42,407 bases of DNA, taken from positions 1 to 42,407 of the forward strand of contig JAEUJZ010000163.1 in NCBI GenBank assembly GCA_016794505.1, read 5' to 3'. Made by a program: the position numbers and the translations under genes. This document shows positions 24,398 to 32,616 of this stretch, in pieces. Source of the DNA: Myxococcales bacterium (GTDB lineage: Bacteria > Myxococcota_A > Polyangia > Palsa-1104 > JAEUJZ01). The notes beneath the pieces are model-generated. The model was not told the DNA's origin. It was given only the letters and a program-made list of their open reading frames with translations, and ran no database searches. Position 1 is the stretch's first letter. Each line of letters opens with the position of its first letter.

Positions 24398-24645
24398 CGT
24401 GGTACCTCTCCTCTGCAGACAAAATCGGACTCAGGTGCCCCCTCGCCTCCGCGACGTGGGATGAGTAGAAGATCTTCGCCGATTTTGGGACGGCTCAAGG
24501 AAATTTCTCCGCCCGTCGACAAGCCTTCGGCTGTGGGTCCGCAAAGTGCCGCAAGGACCCCGACAAGATTCAACGGTTGTCCCAGCAGAATTCCGAGAAG
24601 AAACAGGACGAGACGATGACTCGAAAATTTGGCAAGGCTCATCAT
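24394..24645 (-). CDS. Possible small exported protein upstream of sorting protein
   Basis: An 83-aa frame whose stop overlaps the next start as ATGA, the usual coupling form. The N-terminus is signal-like (LVLFLLGILLGQPLNLVGVL), but the rest (RPKIGEDLLLIPRRGGEGAP) is not a recognisable fold, and no good ribosome binding site precedes it. It may instead be the untranslated 5' region of the sorting protein. The remainder of the gap to 24726 shows nothing else. Confidence 0.25.
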   Translation of the reverse strand: MMSLAKFSSHRLVLFLLGILLGQPLNLVGVLAALCGPTAEGLSTGGEISLSRPKIGEDLLLIPRRGGEGAPESDFVCRGEVPR

Positions 24646-24726
24646 TACTATGATGGACGAAACGACGATACTGTTACATGAGGGATCCTTTGTTTTTCCT
24701 ACGCTACCTGCCCACCTAATCGATCA

Positions 24727-27525
24727 TCACAGCTTTCGCCGCTTTTCCCCGTGCAGATCCCGGCGGGTCTGGTCCAGCTCCAGCATCAGCTCGGCGAGGC
24801 GACTTTCCAAGATGGCCTGTGCCTGCTGCAGCACCCCTTCCAGAGTCCGGCTGGCATCAAGCTGTGCTGCCTGGTCGTTCACGCGGCTCTGCAGCACGGC
24901 CAGCGCTTCACCCATAGCCTGCTTCGCGCGCATCACGGAGCTTAAGTCGGTAAACGTGATGACGACGCCGTCGATCCGGCTGTCCATGGTGCGGTAGGGA
25001 ATGATTCGCACCGTGAACCAGCGCCCGTTGCGAGCAGAGACTTGCTGCTCATGGAAGATCAGCGTGCGCAGTACTTCCTGTGCGTCCGCGACCAGCGTCG
25101 GATAATCGAGCTCGCTGACCAGATCGGTGATGGGTCGACCCGCGTCACTGGGGATGAGCTTGATAATGCTGGCCACCTGCGTTGTGAAGCGGCGCACGTT
25201 GAGATCATTGTCGAGGAACAGCGTGGCGATGCCGGTGCTGTTGAGCAGGTTCTTCATGTCGTCGCTGGCCCGCGACAGATCGTCCACCTTGGTCTGCAGC
25301 TCGTGGTTCACCGTCTGCAGCTCCTCATTCATGCTCTGCAGCTCTTCCTTGGACGTGGTCAGCTCCTCGTTTGTAGACTGCAGCTCTTCGTTTTCGGACT
25401 GCAGCTCCTCAACCCTGGATTTGAGCTCTTCTTGCGCCGCCTGCATCGCTTCGCGGGTGGTCCGAAGCTCCTCGCGAGACTGCTCGAGTTCCTTGGTAAG
25501 TGTGGACAGCCGGGCGTCATAGTGGTCATTCGGGCCCGCCTCGCTCTGCGCTGGAGCGCTGGCAGGTGCGACGACATCGGCGAAGACGACCAGCAGCATC
25601 CCTTGCAGCGGCGCCGGCTCACTTAAGTACTGCACGATCACATCTACGACTTGCGGTCCGCCATAGGTGTCGACCGACACATCCTTCATCGTGATGGTCG
25701 TCTGTTCACGCAGCGCCCGGGCGAACGACTCATTGAGCGCCCCGCCGAGGCCCGGCCGGGCCATGGCGAATAGATTGATGTTGATCTTGCCGGCCGCCGG
25801 CTCGAGATACTTGCCCGTCTTGCCGCTGATATACACGATGTCGCCCTTGCTGGTGGTAAGCACAGCCGGCGGGGAGTAGCGCTGGACCACCAGAGCATCG
25901 GTCATTGCCTGCAAGTTGAGGGCGGTAGGAGCGACTGGCAGCGGCGAGCTCAAAAGTGGGGCGGCTTCGACATGGGGCCGAGAAAAGCCGGCCGGAAAAT
26001 CCAGCTGGTCGGAGCGCGGCACGCTGCTGTAGCGACGATACAGTCGTGTCTTTCCCGTGAGCTGGGCAAACAAGTCGGTGGCTTGACCGACGCTCTCGGA
26101 GCTACCCAGCACCAGGATGCCATTCGGGTTGAGGCTGTAGTGAAACAGCGGGAGGAGACGCTTCTGCAGGTCGGACTCCAGGTAGATGAGCAGGTTTCTG
26201 CAGATCAGCAGATCGAGCTTGGTGAAGGGCGGCTCGATGATCACGTTCTGCCGGGCGAAGATCACCATCTCGCGGATCTGCGGGCTCACTCGGTAGCCGC
26301 GCTCTTCCCGCACGAAGAAGCGGCGCAGGCGAGTCTCCGAGATGTCGTCAGCGATCTGGGCTGGATAGATGCCGGCCCGGGCCTTGTTGATGGCATCGCG
26401 GTCTAAGTCGGTAGCAAAGATCTGCATCGAATAGCGGGCGGCGGACTTTTGCTCCTCCAGCGCCTCATGGAACGTAATGGCCAGCGAATAGGCCTCTTCT
26501 CCCGTCGAGCAGCCGACCGACCAGGCGCGCAGCTTGCCCCCGCGTGGGAGGGCCGAGAGCAGCGCCGGCAGCGCTTGCGACTTGAGCTGTTCCCACATGT
26601 CGCGATCGCGAAAGAAGCTCGTGACGCCGATGAGCAGCTCATGAAAAAGGAGCTCCGACTCCTGGGGGTTTTCGCGCAGGAGCTGCAGATAGTCCGTCAT
26701 CTTCGCCAGCCCGTGCAGGCTCATGCGCCGCTTGATGCGACGGTAGATGGTGTTCTTCTTGTAGAGCGAAAAGTCGTGCCCGATCTGGGTTCGAACCAGC
26801 GAAACGATCTTGTCTAGTGTGCTGCGATCGCGATCGATCTCGTCCTGGCTGGACTCAGCGTGCGGGCTGGGCAGGTGCCGGTGATAAGCGAGAATCCGCG
26901 CCATAAGCTGCGCCGGTGGGGCCACCACATCGGCCAAGCCCGTGTCAATGGCGCTGCGAGGCATGCTGTCAAACTTCGCTGACGCCGGGGTCTGCGCAAA
27001 GGTTGCCCCCCCGCGCTCTTTTATCGCGCGCAGTCCCAGGGTTCCGTCGCAGCCCATCCCCGAAAGGATCACTCCGATGCTGAGTTCGTTTTGATCCTCG
27101 GCCAGCGTGCGGAAAAAGGAATCGATCGGATGGCGGGCTGCCTGGGGTGCAGACCACTCCCTTAGGTGGAGCACGCCACGCGAAATGGAGAGATCGCGGT
27201 TGGACGGGATGACGTAGATGTGGTCAGGGGCGACGGGCATCCCATCGGTAATCTCGAGGACTGGCATGGCGGTGACACGCTGCAGTAGCTCCACCAGAAG
27301 ACCGTGGCGGTCCGGGGCGAGGTGCTGAACCACGACAAAGGCCAAACCGCAGGCCAGCGGTACCGCTGGGAGAAGCTGTTCCAGCGCCTCCAATCCCCCT
27401 GCGGAAACACCGATGCCGACGATGGGAATTCCTGGATGGGGGCTTTCGGCCGACTGCAATGAGGCGCGATCGGCGTCAGGAGGTGCTTCCTTTTGCCCCG
27501 ACAAGGCTGGATTTTTGATCATCAA
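24727..27525 (-). CDS. CheB-CheR-PAS fusion signalling protein without kinase
   Basis: A 932-aa cytoplasmic protein. The CheB methylesterase domain (about 33-220) has the catalytic Ser in VGIGVSAGGLEALE and the Asp loop LSGMGCDGTLGL. The CheR methyltransferase domain (about 245-510) has the N-terminal helical part, the SAM-binding motif SVGCSTGEEAYSLA and DLLICRNLLIYLE. A long Glu/Gln-rich coiled coil (about 660-760, repeated EELQSxNEEL) precedes a PAS domain (about 770-880). A C-terminal histidine kinase, present in many relatives, is absent; the divergent hybrid kinase at 27760 could supply that function. Methyl-accepting targets are not visible in the window, so non-chemotactic signalling is likely. 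Length and domains look complete. Confidence 0.95.
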   Translation of the reverse strand: MMIKNPALSGQKEAPPDADRASLQSAESPHPGIPIVGIGVSAGGLEALEQLLPAVPLACGLAFVVVQHLAPDRHGLLVELLQRVTAMPVLEITDGMPVAPDHIYVIPSNRDLSISRGVLHLREWSAPQAARHPIDSFFRTLAEDQNELSIGVILSGMGCDGTLGLRAIKERGGATFAQTPASAKFDSMPRSAIDTGLADVVAPPAQLMARILAYHRHLPSPHAESSQDEIDRDRSTLDKIVSLVRTQIGHDFSLYKKNTIYRRIKRRMSLHGLAKMTDYLQLLRENPQESELLFHELLIGVTSFFRDRDMWEQLKSQALPALLSALPRGGKLRAWSVGCSTGEEAYSLAITFHEALEEQKSAARYSMQIFATDLDRDAINKARAGIYPAQIADDISETRLRRFFVREERGYRVSPQIREMVIFARQNVIIEPPFTKLDLLICRNLLIYLESDLQKRLLPLFHYSLNPNGILVLGSSESVGQATDLFAQLTGKTRLYRRYSSVPRSDQLDFPAGFSRPHVEAAPLLSSPLPVAPTALNLQAMTDALVVQRYSPPAVLTTSKGDIVYISGKTGKYLEPAAGKININLFAMARPGLGGALNESFARALREQTTITMKDVSVDTYGGPQVVDVIVQYLSEPAPLQGMLLVVFADVVAPASAPAQSEAGPNDHYDARLSTLTKELEQSREELRTTREAMQAAQEELKSRVEELQSENEELQSTNEELTTSKEELQSMNEELQTVNHELQTKVDDLSRASDDMKNLLNSTGIATLFLDNDLNVRRFTTQVASIIKLIPSDAGRPITDLVSELDYPTLVADAQEVLRTLIFHEQQVSARNGRWFTVRIIPYRTMDSRIDGVVITFTDLSSVMRAKQAMGEALAVLQSRVNDQAAQLDASRTLEGVLQQAQAILESRLAELMLELDQTRRDLHGEKRRKL

Positions 27526-27759
27526 TCGGTTCCACGCTGGTCATCCCCAATCAGCTCACAAAGCACAAGGCAATTGTCGAACACTGGGCTGAACAGCTGC
27601 GATTCGTACTGTTCAGTGCGCCGAGGTGATACGGTAGCAAGAGACCGCTGCTAGACGGATTGGGCAGAGGACACTCCCCTGAGTAGCTCATCTGAATCTG
27701 AGGCCCCCGATGGCGCTGCGCTGCGTCTTTCAGCCGAAGCTCGCCTCGGCCAGCGGCAG

Positions 27760-29406
27760 GTGCCAGCTCATGCCGAAAACTCCGCGGGTGGGGAGCAGCG
27801 TCTGCTGCATGAGCTTCAGGTTCACCAGATCGAGCTGGAGATGCAGAACGAGCAGCTACGGGTTGCGCAGGCCGAAGTAGAGGCCGGGCTCGCACGCTAC
27901 ACCGAGCTCTATGATCTGGCTCCGGTTGGATACTATTCGCTAGATCGCCGGAGTGTGATTCTTAAAGCCAACCTCGCCGGCGCGCGTCTGCTGCAGCGCG
28001 AGCGAGGTCAACTGGTCGGCCAGCTTTTTTCGTCCTTCCTAGGCGGTGCCGATCGAGCGGCCTTCGACGACTTTCTCGGCAAGAACTTCGCTGCCGATCC
28101 CCAGCCAGCCTGCGAGCTGACGCTCAAGAATAGCGACGGGGGGACACAGACTCTGCGCCTCGAAGCCTCGCTCTCAGCAGACGGGCAGGAATGTCGCGCC
28201 GTGGCAACGGACATCAGCGCGCGGGTGGCTGCCGAAGCGGCCCGTGCTGTGGCCGAGACGCGGCTGCGAGCGGCGCAGAAGATGGAAGCCATCGGCATGC
28301 TGGCGCAAGGAATCGCGCATGACTTTAACAACCTCCTTGCCGCCATCGGCGGCTACACAGAGCTGGCTAGATGGCACGCTCAGAGCAATCCTGGAGTCCT
28401 TGCGGCCCTGGATGAGCTGTCCGCGGTCAGCAACCATGCCACTACGCTAGTCCGCCAGATCCTCACGTTCAGTCGCCCGGACCAGGCAGGGCGCGAAGCG
28501 GTGCAGCTTGGCCCCTTGGTCCGAGATTCACTTAGGCTGCTGCGGGGCACGGTGCCGACGAGCATCACATTCCAAATTGAGCTGGCTGCCGAAGATCGCA
28601 TGGTGCTGGCCAATCCGGCAGAGATCCATCAAATCATCTGGAACCTGACAACCAATGCGACGTACGCCATGCGCGGCCAGAGCGGGCTTTTGCGCGTGAC
28701 CTTGGCCGACCACATCGCAGCTGCTGAGCCGATCGGAATGGTTCCCGGCCTGCGCCCGGGACCCTACCTGCGTCTATCCGTGACCGACACCGGCCGCGGC
28801 ATGGATCAGGCAACTGTGGAGCGCATCTTTGATCCATTTTTTACAAGCAAGGGACATGAAGGCACGGGACTTGGGCTCACGGTCGTGCAGGCCATCATGC
28901 ACAGCCTTGGGGGCATCATCACGGTGCGCAGTCAGCTAGGAACAGGAACGACGTTCGATCTGTATCTGCCGATGCTGTCTGAGGTGCGGCGCGCATCGGG
29001 GGCAGCGGTCTCGGCCCTGCCGTGCGGCCGGGGTGAGCGCATTCTGTTTGTGGATGACGAACCTTGCATCTGCCGGGTCATCAAGGAGATGCTGGAGCGG
29101 CTGGGCTACGTCGTCGATACCGAGACAAACCCGCCGAACGCACTCGCTGCCGTGCGGGCTCAGCCGATGGCCTATTCGCTGGTCGTGACCGACCTCACCA
29201 TGCCGGGGATTTCGGGCATTCAGCTGGCTGAGCAGCTACTAGCGCTGCAGCCGGATCTGCCCATCGTTCTGGTCTCGGGCAATGTGTCCGACCTGATTGC
29301 TAGCCAGGTGGTCGAGATGGGCATCCGAGAGGTGCTGAACAAACCCTTTTCCATGGACACGCTCAGCCGAGTGATCCACCGGAACCTGCGAGCTGCCTCG
29401 TCGTAG
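27760..29406 (+). CDS. PAS hybrid histidine kinase with C-terminal receiver
   Basis: 548 aa from the GTG at 27760. The order is an N-terminal helix (LLHELQVHQIELEMQNEQL), a PAS domain (about 45-155), HisKA with the phospho-accepting His in GIAHDFNNLLAAIGGY, HATPase with N (NLTTNATYAM), G1 (DTGRGM), F (DPFFTSK) and G2 (GTGLGLTVV) boxes, and a receiver (about 425-545: LFVDDEP, phospho-acceptor Asp in VVTDLTMPG, Lys in NKPFS). It is a soluble hybrid kinase, so the final output protein is elsewhere. Coding-like sequence continues upstream of the GTG (AALRLSAEARLGQRQ), and no ATG, GTG or TTG exists there. A CTG at 27679 has AGAGG 8 nt upstream and may be the true start (575 aa). The gene is divergent from the CheB-CheR-PAS gene, sharing about 230 bp. 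Confidence 0.94.
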   Translation: MPAHAENSAGGEQRLLHELQVHQIELEMQNEQLRVAQAEVEAGLARYTELYDLAPVGYYSLDRRSVILKANLAGARLLQRERGQLVGQLFSSFLGGADRAAFDDFLGKNFAADPQPACELTLKNSDGGTQTLRLEASLSADGQECRAVATDISARVAAEAARAVAETRLRAAQKMEAIGMLAQGIAHDFNNLLAAIGGYTELARWHAQSNPGVLAALDELSAVSNHATTLVRQILTFSRPDQAGREAVQLGPLVRDSLRLLRGTVPTSITFQIELAAEDRMVLANPAEIHQIIWNLTTNATYAMRGQSGLLRVTLADHIAAAEPIGMVPGLRPGPYLRLSVTDTGRGMDQATVERIFDPFFTSKGHEGTGLGLTVVQAIMHSLGGIITVRSQLGTGTTFDLYLPMLSEVRRASGAAVSALPCGRGERILFVDDEPCICRVIKEMLERLGYVVDTETNPPNALAAVRAQPMAYSLVVTDLTMPGISGIQLAEQLLALQPDLPIVLVSGNVSDLIASQVVEMGIREVLNKPFSMDTLSRVIHRNLRAASS

Positions 29407-29855
29407 TCGGGCTGCCCCAACCAGCGGTCTACCAACGTGATGTGCGCTGTGACTCCCAAAGCTGCGTGCCTCCCCCGCCGCGATGAACTCTTTGGGGGCT
29501 GAGAGCGACCGGTCTGCTGGATGCGGCTGCCAGGGATGGCTGAGGTTGGTCGGAGCGGGTCGCACTCCAGCGATCTGAAGCCCGGCCGGGCGTTGCCTAC
29601 GCCGGCCCCTTGCAGGGGTTGGGGGCGGTGCTGGTTGTGACGTGGAACTTGAGTCTGAAGCGCTTCATCGCAGTCTGGTAGCGCCCGTCGGGTTCGGGCT
29701 TTGCTGCGCCGCGCACAACGGATTATTAGGTGCCGGGTCCAAGCTGCAGGTGAGTGCAGGCGTTTTTGACCGCTGAGTCGTCTGTCACATGAACGATCCC
29801 CTGTGCAGAGGACCCGCTCCGAACGATTTTCTCACGTTGACTGCGATGCAAGGCA
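29407..29855. other. Intergenic region without a recognisable gene
   Basis: About 450 bp between the hybrid kinase and the module copy 2 remnant. Frames here have no natural protein composition. Short GC-rich inverted stretches are present (near 29580-29615) but I cannot assign them a role. The left boundary of module copy 2 probably lies within it. Confidence 0.4.
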
Positions 29856-30041
29856 ATGACGGCAGATCTGCCAACCATCTGCCCCGTGCTGAAGCTCCTG
29901 CGCGAGGCACGCAGCATTCAACCTGCGACGCTGCCCGACGAGCCCAATGACACCCCAGCCGCTTTGCTGCAGCGGCAGATCGGACGCCGCCCGCATGCCG
30001 CTGCCGACGACGCGGCGCATCCACCAGCCTTCCTTTCGTGA
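29856..30041 (+). pseudogene. C-terminal fragment of the resolvase-like gene, module copy 2
   Basis: The frame contains VLKLLREARSIQPATLPDEP and then NDTPAALL, which aligns with VLKLLREARSIPPQT and GAPAAVL at the end of the resolvase-like protein at 21336-21920. Everything upstream of that motif is missing. It is convergent with the small HTH gene, as in copy 1, so module order is kept. The frame then runs on past the homologous stop (LQRQIGRRPH...) before ending. Confidence 0.6.
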
Positions 30042-30044
30042 ACC

Positions 30045-30178
30045 ATGCCCCTTTCCGATACCGAGCGCGAGTTGCTTTCTGCCACGGGGCCGACGACGAC
30101 GCGCTGGCCGACTATCGCGAGCGACTGCTGGTCGCGCTGACTGACAGCCGCCTCGACCTCGCGCAGATCCTGGGCTGA
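30045..30178 (+). pseudogene. Possible frameshifted small gene in module copy 2
   Basis: MPLSDTERELLSA begins at 30045. After a one-base change of frame the DNA continues as GADDDALADYRERLLVALTD, then SRLDLAQILG and a TGA at 30176-30178. Both parts look like natural helical protein and join smoothly. No counterpart is seen at the same place in copy 1. Family unknown. Confidence 0.35.
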
Positions 30179-30236
30179 CCACTCCGCTGCGACGCGCCTG
30201 AGGTAGCTCTACGTCCGCTCCTCTCGTGCGCGGGCC

Positions 30237-30515
30237 CTACTCAGCCGGCTTCAGCGACTCCGACCGAGCAAGCCGCCGCCGATCGCGATCCGGGTGATAG
30301 CGAACGCCAGGACGGCCACCGTTTTGAAACTCGATCCCGCACTGCTCAAGGGCCGTCTGGATTTCCCAGAGGGTCGCGTCTTTGAGGGCGGGTTTCCCAC
30401 CAGACTCGAAGCGCGCGACGGTCGTCTCGCTCACACCGGCCAGCTTGGCGAGTTCGCCCTGCGAGATGGACAGGAGCCCTCTGGCAGCGACGACATGTTT
30501 GCGCAGCAACTTCAT
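30237..30515 (-). CDS. Small one-domain HTH regulator, module copy 2
   Basis: A 92-aa paralogue of the protein at 20992-21267. The HTH is LSISQGELAKLAGVSETTVA with RFESGG, followed by ATLWEIQTALEQCGIEFQNG and the shared tail GVRYHPDRDRRRLAR. It lies divergently from the zinc-ribbon/XRE operon, as in copy 1. The upstream stretch is AT-rich compared with its surroundings and shares TGCCCAAT and AGTCAA motifs with copy 1, consistent with a common operator. It probably regulates the module. The two proteins differ in their recognition helix (GVDEQTIWRF versus GVSETTVARF), so they may not cross-bind equally. Confidence 0.87.
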   Translation of the reverse strand: MKLLRKHVVAARGLLSISQGELAKLAGVSETTVARFESGGKPALKDATLWEIQTALEQCGIEFQNGGRPGVRYHPDRDRRRLARSESLKPAE

Positions 30516-30601
30516 TTTCGTTGACTTTTGTTACGCATTGCTCAACGGTCTAGTGGAAATTCTTCTAAACATTGGGCATTCACTTTCTCGAATGCTCTAG
30601 A

Positions 30602-30675
30602 CCGCGGACCTTCGCACGCCCGTCCCGGCGCTGTCCAGCCAGGGGTTGGGGGAGGTCTGCGCGCTGCCTTGGAGG
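30602..30675. repeat. Conserved 74-nt leader element, copy 2
   Basis: Inverted, near-identical copy of 20833-20905 (two substitutions and one extra base in a C/G run). It ends in the GGAGG that serves the zinc-ribbon gene. It may be an untranslated leader, a regulatory RNA or operator, or a recombination site; a fold was not computed. Confidence 0.9.
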
Positions 30676-30682
30676 CCCCGCC

Positions 30683-30940
30683 ATGTCCGCTCAAACCGCT
30701 TCGCTGTCTCCCTCGTCTGCCGTGGCTGCATCGCCGTCGTCGCCGCCATGCTCCACCTGCAGCGAACGGAGCCACGACGCATTGAAAGGGAACCTCGCTA
30801 CGTGGCGCGCTTTGCCGGTCGACAACTACTGGTTTCACGCCGGCACCCTGCACGAGCTACGGCGCTGCCCGCGCTGCGGATCGTCGCTGATGCAGCGGGT
30901 CGAGATCCTGGAGCTGCGCTATCCCGATGCCGCGGCGTAG
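30683..30940 (+). CDS. 85-aa zinc-ribbon-like small protein, module copy 2
   Basis: An 85-aa protein with a Ser/Ala-rich start (about 1-20), then CSTCSERSH (Cys pair 1, about 23-26), a middle segment with DNYWFHAGTLHELR, and CPRCGSSLMQRVEILELRYP (Cys pair 2). Two CxxC pairs about 35 residues apart fit a single zinc ribbon. GGAGG lies 7 nt upstream of the ATG at 30683, inside the conserved leader. The stop overlaps the XRE start by 14 nt, so translation is coupled. The homologous position in copy 1 holds only a 30-aa relic. Function unknown; a DNA- or protein-binding partner of the XRE regulator is a guess from context. Confidence 0.7.
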   Translation: MSAQTASLSPSSAVAASPSSPPCSTCSERSHDALKGNLATWRALPVDNYWFHAGTLHELRRCPRCGSSLMQRVEILELRYPDAAA

Positions 30941-31559
30941 GCAACGGATGAGATCGACACGCTCAATGCGACCGATGAGTCCAACGCGCAAGCCCGTACA
31001 CGACGATCACTGGATGCGATGGGGCTCGATGGTTCTGCGTCGACGGCGAGAGGCCCTGGGGCTTTCGCGCGAAGACGTGGCGCAGCAGACGGGCCTTTCC
31101 AACGCGACGCTCCGCAACCTGGAACGCGGCAAGGTGCGCAGCCCGGCGTGGACGACGCTGCGCGTGCTGTGTGACGCGCTATCGATTCCAATACCCGGCG
31201 AAGACGGGCTGTATCTATCCCTCGACGGAGTGTCAGCCGACAGCCTGCGCCGCGTGGTCGCTGCGGCGCTGTACGAGTTCGCGCGTCGTCGTTGCGACGC
31301 GGCCCGCTTTGCCTCGCTGATTCACCTGCCCGGCAATCGCAGCGAGACTCGAAGTGCTGCGGCCACCGTTGCTGCTGAGCGCGATCTGGCCAGCGATTTA
31401 CGGGGCCTGCTCAGCCCAGATCGCGAACGCTCCGCGCTCGACGAGTCCGCGCCCACGCCCACGCCCATTCCGAACCCACCACGCAGAAAGAGGAGAACCG
31501 CCGTGCCATCGCTGGCCTCGCATCGCTTGCCTCGACACGTCGCGAGGCCCCATGGGTGA
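30927..31559 (+). CDS. XRE-type regulator with C-terminal domain, module copy 2
   Basis: Up to 210 aa; the ATG at 30927 overlaps the upstream gene, and in-frame ATGs at 30948 and 30969 are alternatives. The HTH (about 35-90) reads RREALGLSREDVAQQTGLSN, ATLRNLERGKV, then TLRVLCDALSIPIPGEDGLY. The second domain, LSLDGVSADSLRRVVAAALY and EFARRRCDAARFASLIHLPG, is helical and unknown to me. The C-terminus is Pro/Arg-rich and disordered, ending RPHG. It is the intact version of the frameshifted gene at 19947-20740. It overlaps the 84-aa gene by 8 nt. A DNA-binding regulator is likely; it might also be the antitoxin-like half of a two-component unit with the 84-aa protein, which is untested inference. 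Confidence 0.82.
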   Translation: MPRRRQRMRSTRSMRPMSPTRKPVHDDHWMRWGSMVLRRRREALGLSREDVAQQTGLSNATLRNLERGKVRSPAWTTLRVLCDALSIPIPGEDGLYLSLDGVSADSLRRVVAAALYEFARRRCDAARFASLIHLPGNRSETRSAAATVAAERDLASDLRGLLSPDRERSALDESAPTPTPIPNPPRRKRRTAVPSLASHRLPRHVARPHG

Positions 31560-31806
31560 CTTCAAAGTCGTCTACGCCATCGTCGAGCGCGGCACAAGTC
31601 GCCACTGGCTGCGCATCGGCCTCGCTTTTGTGAACACCGACGGGTCACTAAACGTGCGCCTCGATGCGATGCCGTTCAACGGACAGCTTCACATCCGCGA
31701 TCAAACAGCAGCGACGCAGGCCAAGCCCGACGAGCCCAACCCCTCCTCTGGCAGCGCCGCGGCCACAAAATGGAACGTGACCATTCGACGCAAGCGGAGC
31801 CCATAA
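31552..31806 (+). CDS. 84-aa conserved protein of the duplicated module, copy 2
   Basis: Paralogue of the protein at 19700-19954, equal in length (84 aa) and identical over most of the core (VERG, SRHWLR, GLAFVN, DGSLNVRLDAMPFNGQL, IRDQTA, QAKPDEP). Differences cluster in the tail, which still ends IRRKRSP. Its start overlaps the XRE stop as in copy 1. It is the last gene before the cas operon and converges with cas5, with 116 bp between the stops. The strong conservation of sequence, length and overlap between copies argues for a real protein. Function unknown. Confidence 0.8.
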   Translation: MGDFKVVYAIVERGTSRHWLRIGLAFVNTDGSLNVRLDAMPFNGQLHIRDQTAATQAKPDEPNPSSGSAAATKWNVTIRRKRSP

Positions 31807-31922
31807 GCTCGCCCGCAGCACATCGCAAGCGCACAGCGAACCGTGCAGCGAGCTGGCGTTGGCTCGCGTGGGGCCGTTTCAAGCGAACTTCAAGAGCTTG
31901 CGCGGCTGCGCAGAGTGACCGG

Positions 31923-32612
31923 CTATGCGGCTTCTGGGACCCACAGCCAAGCGGCGTCGGGTGGGGTGGACGTGGCCTGCCCATCGGGGGCGAGCAGGGC
32001 AGTGCGGGTTCGGCTCGCATCAGCGCGATCGATGGCGACGGTCAAGCGGACGGAGCTAGCACGCGGCGAGTCGTCGGTCAGCGGCGTGAACCAACGCGCT
32101 GGCGGCGCGACCGTCAACGCATCGATGCGGTCAAACAGGAAGTTGTTGTCGCCCGCGAACGGCAGGCCATAGCGTGGACGATCCAGCTCTCCGCGCAGGC
32201 CCGAGCGCACGGCTGCCAGCAGCTCTGCGTCGGCTGACTCGACGCCGATGACCACGTCCAGACCGACTAAGACCTCGCGCCGAACCGGAGCGATCCAGTA
32301 CTTGGCACCGTGCGTTCGCTGCTGAAACTCCTTGCCCGAGTTGCCGACAGGATAGCTGTGAAGCTGCTGATACAAGGTGCTGACCGAGGAGTCACGGACC
32401 TGGCCCACGGCAAGGCGCAGCGGCGGCAGGTCGGCGCGCATCTGCGTCGTCGTACCGTCATCTTCGCCGCGCGATTCGATGCCCGCCAGGTTCAACACCA
32501 AGCCATATGCTGCCGACGGGGGAATGATCGGCATCGTGCTGCGGTACACACCGGCTTGCATGCCGCGGAAGGCCGCAAACGGAGCTTGGATATGCAGATA
32601 AAGGCGGTGCAT
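31923..32612 (-). CDS. cas5: Cas5 (Cmx5/DevS type)
   Basis: A 229-aa RAMP-fold protein that caps the 5' handle of the crRNA in the Cascade complex. The N-terminus is typical: YLHIQAPFAAFRGMQAGVYR, then STMPIIPPSAAYGLVLNLAG. Length fits MYXAN-subtype Cas5 (DevS in Myxococcus xanthus). It is the last gene of the leftward effector operon, 4 bp after cas7. The central part (HSYPVGNSGKEFQQRTHGAK) and C-terminus look complete. It is convergent with the 84-aa gene, so this is the end of the cas locus on this side. Confidence 0.92.
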   Translation of the reverse strand: MHRLYLHIQAPFAAFRGMQAGVYRSTMPIIPPSAAYGLVLNLAGIESRGEDDGTTTQMRADLPPLRLAVGQVRDSSVSTLYQQLHSYPVGNSGKEFQQRTHGAKYWIAPVRREVLVGLDVVIGVESADAELLAAVRSGLRGELDRPRYGLPFAGDNNFLFDRIDALTVAPPARWFTPLTDDSPRASSVRLTVAIDRADASRTRTALLAPDGQATSTPPDAAWLWVPEAA

Positions 32613-32616
32613 GCAA

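Noticed and set aside
31807..31922. A small gene or terminator between the 84-aa gene and cas5
   Set aside because: Only 116 bp, with no frame of natural composition and no convincing hairpin with a T-run.
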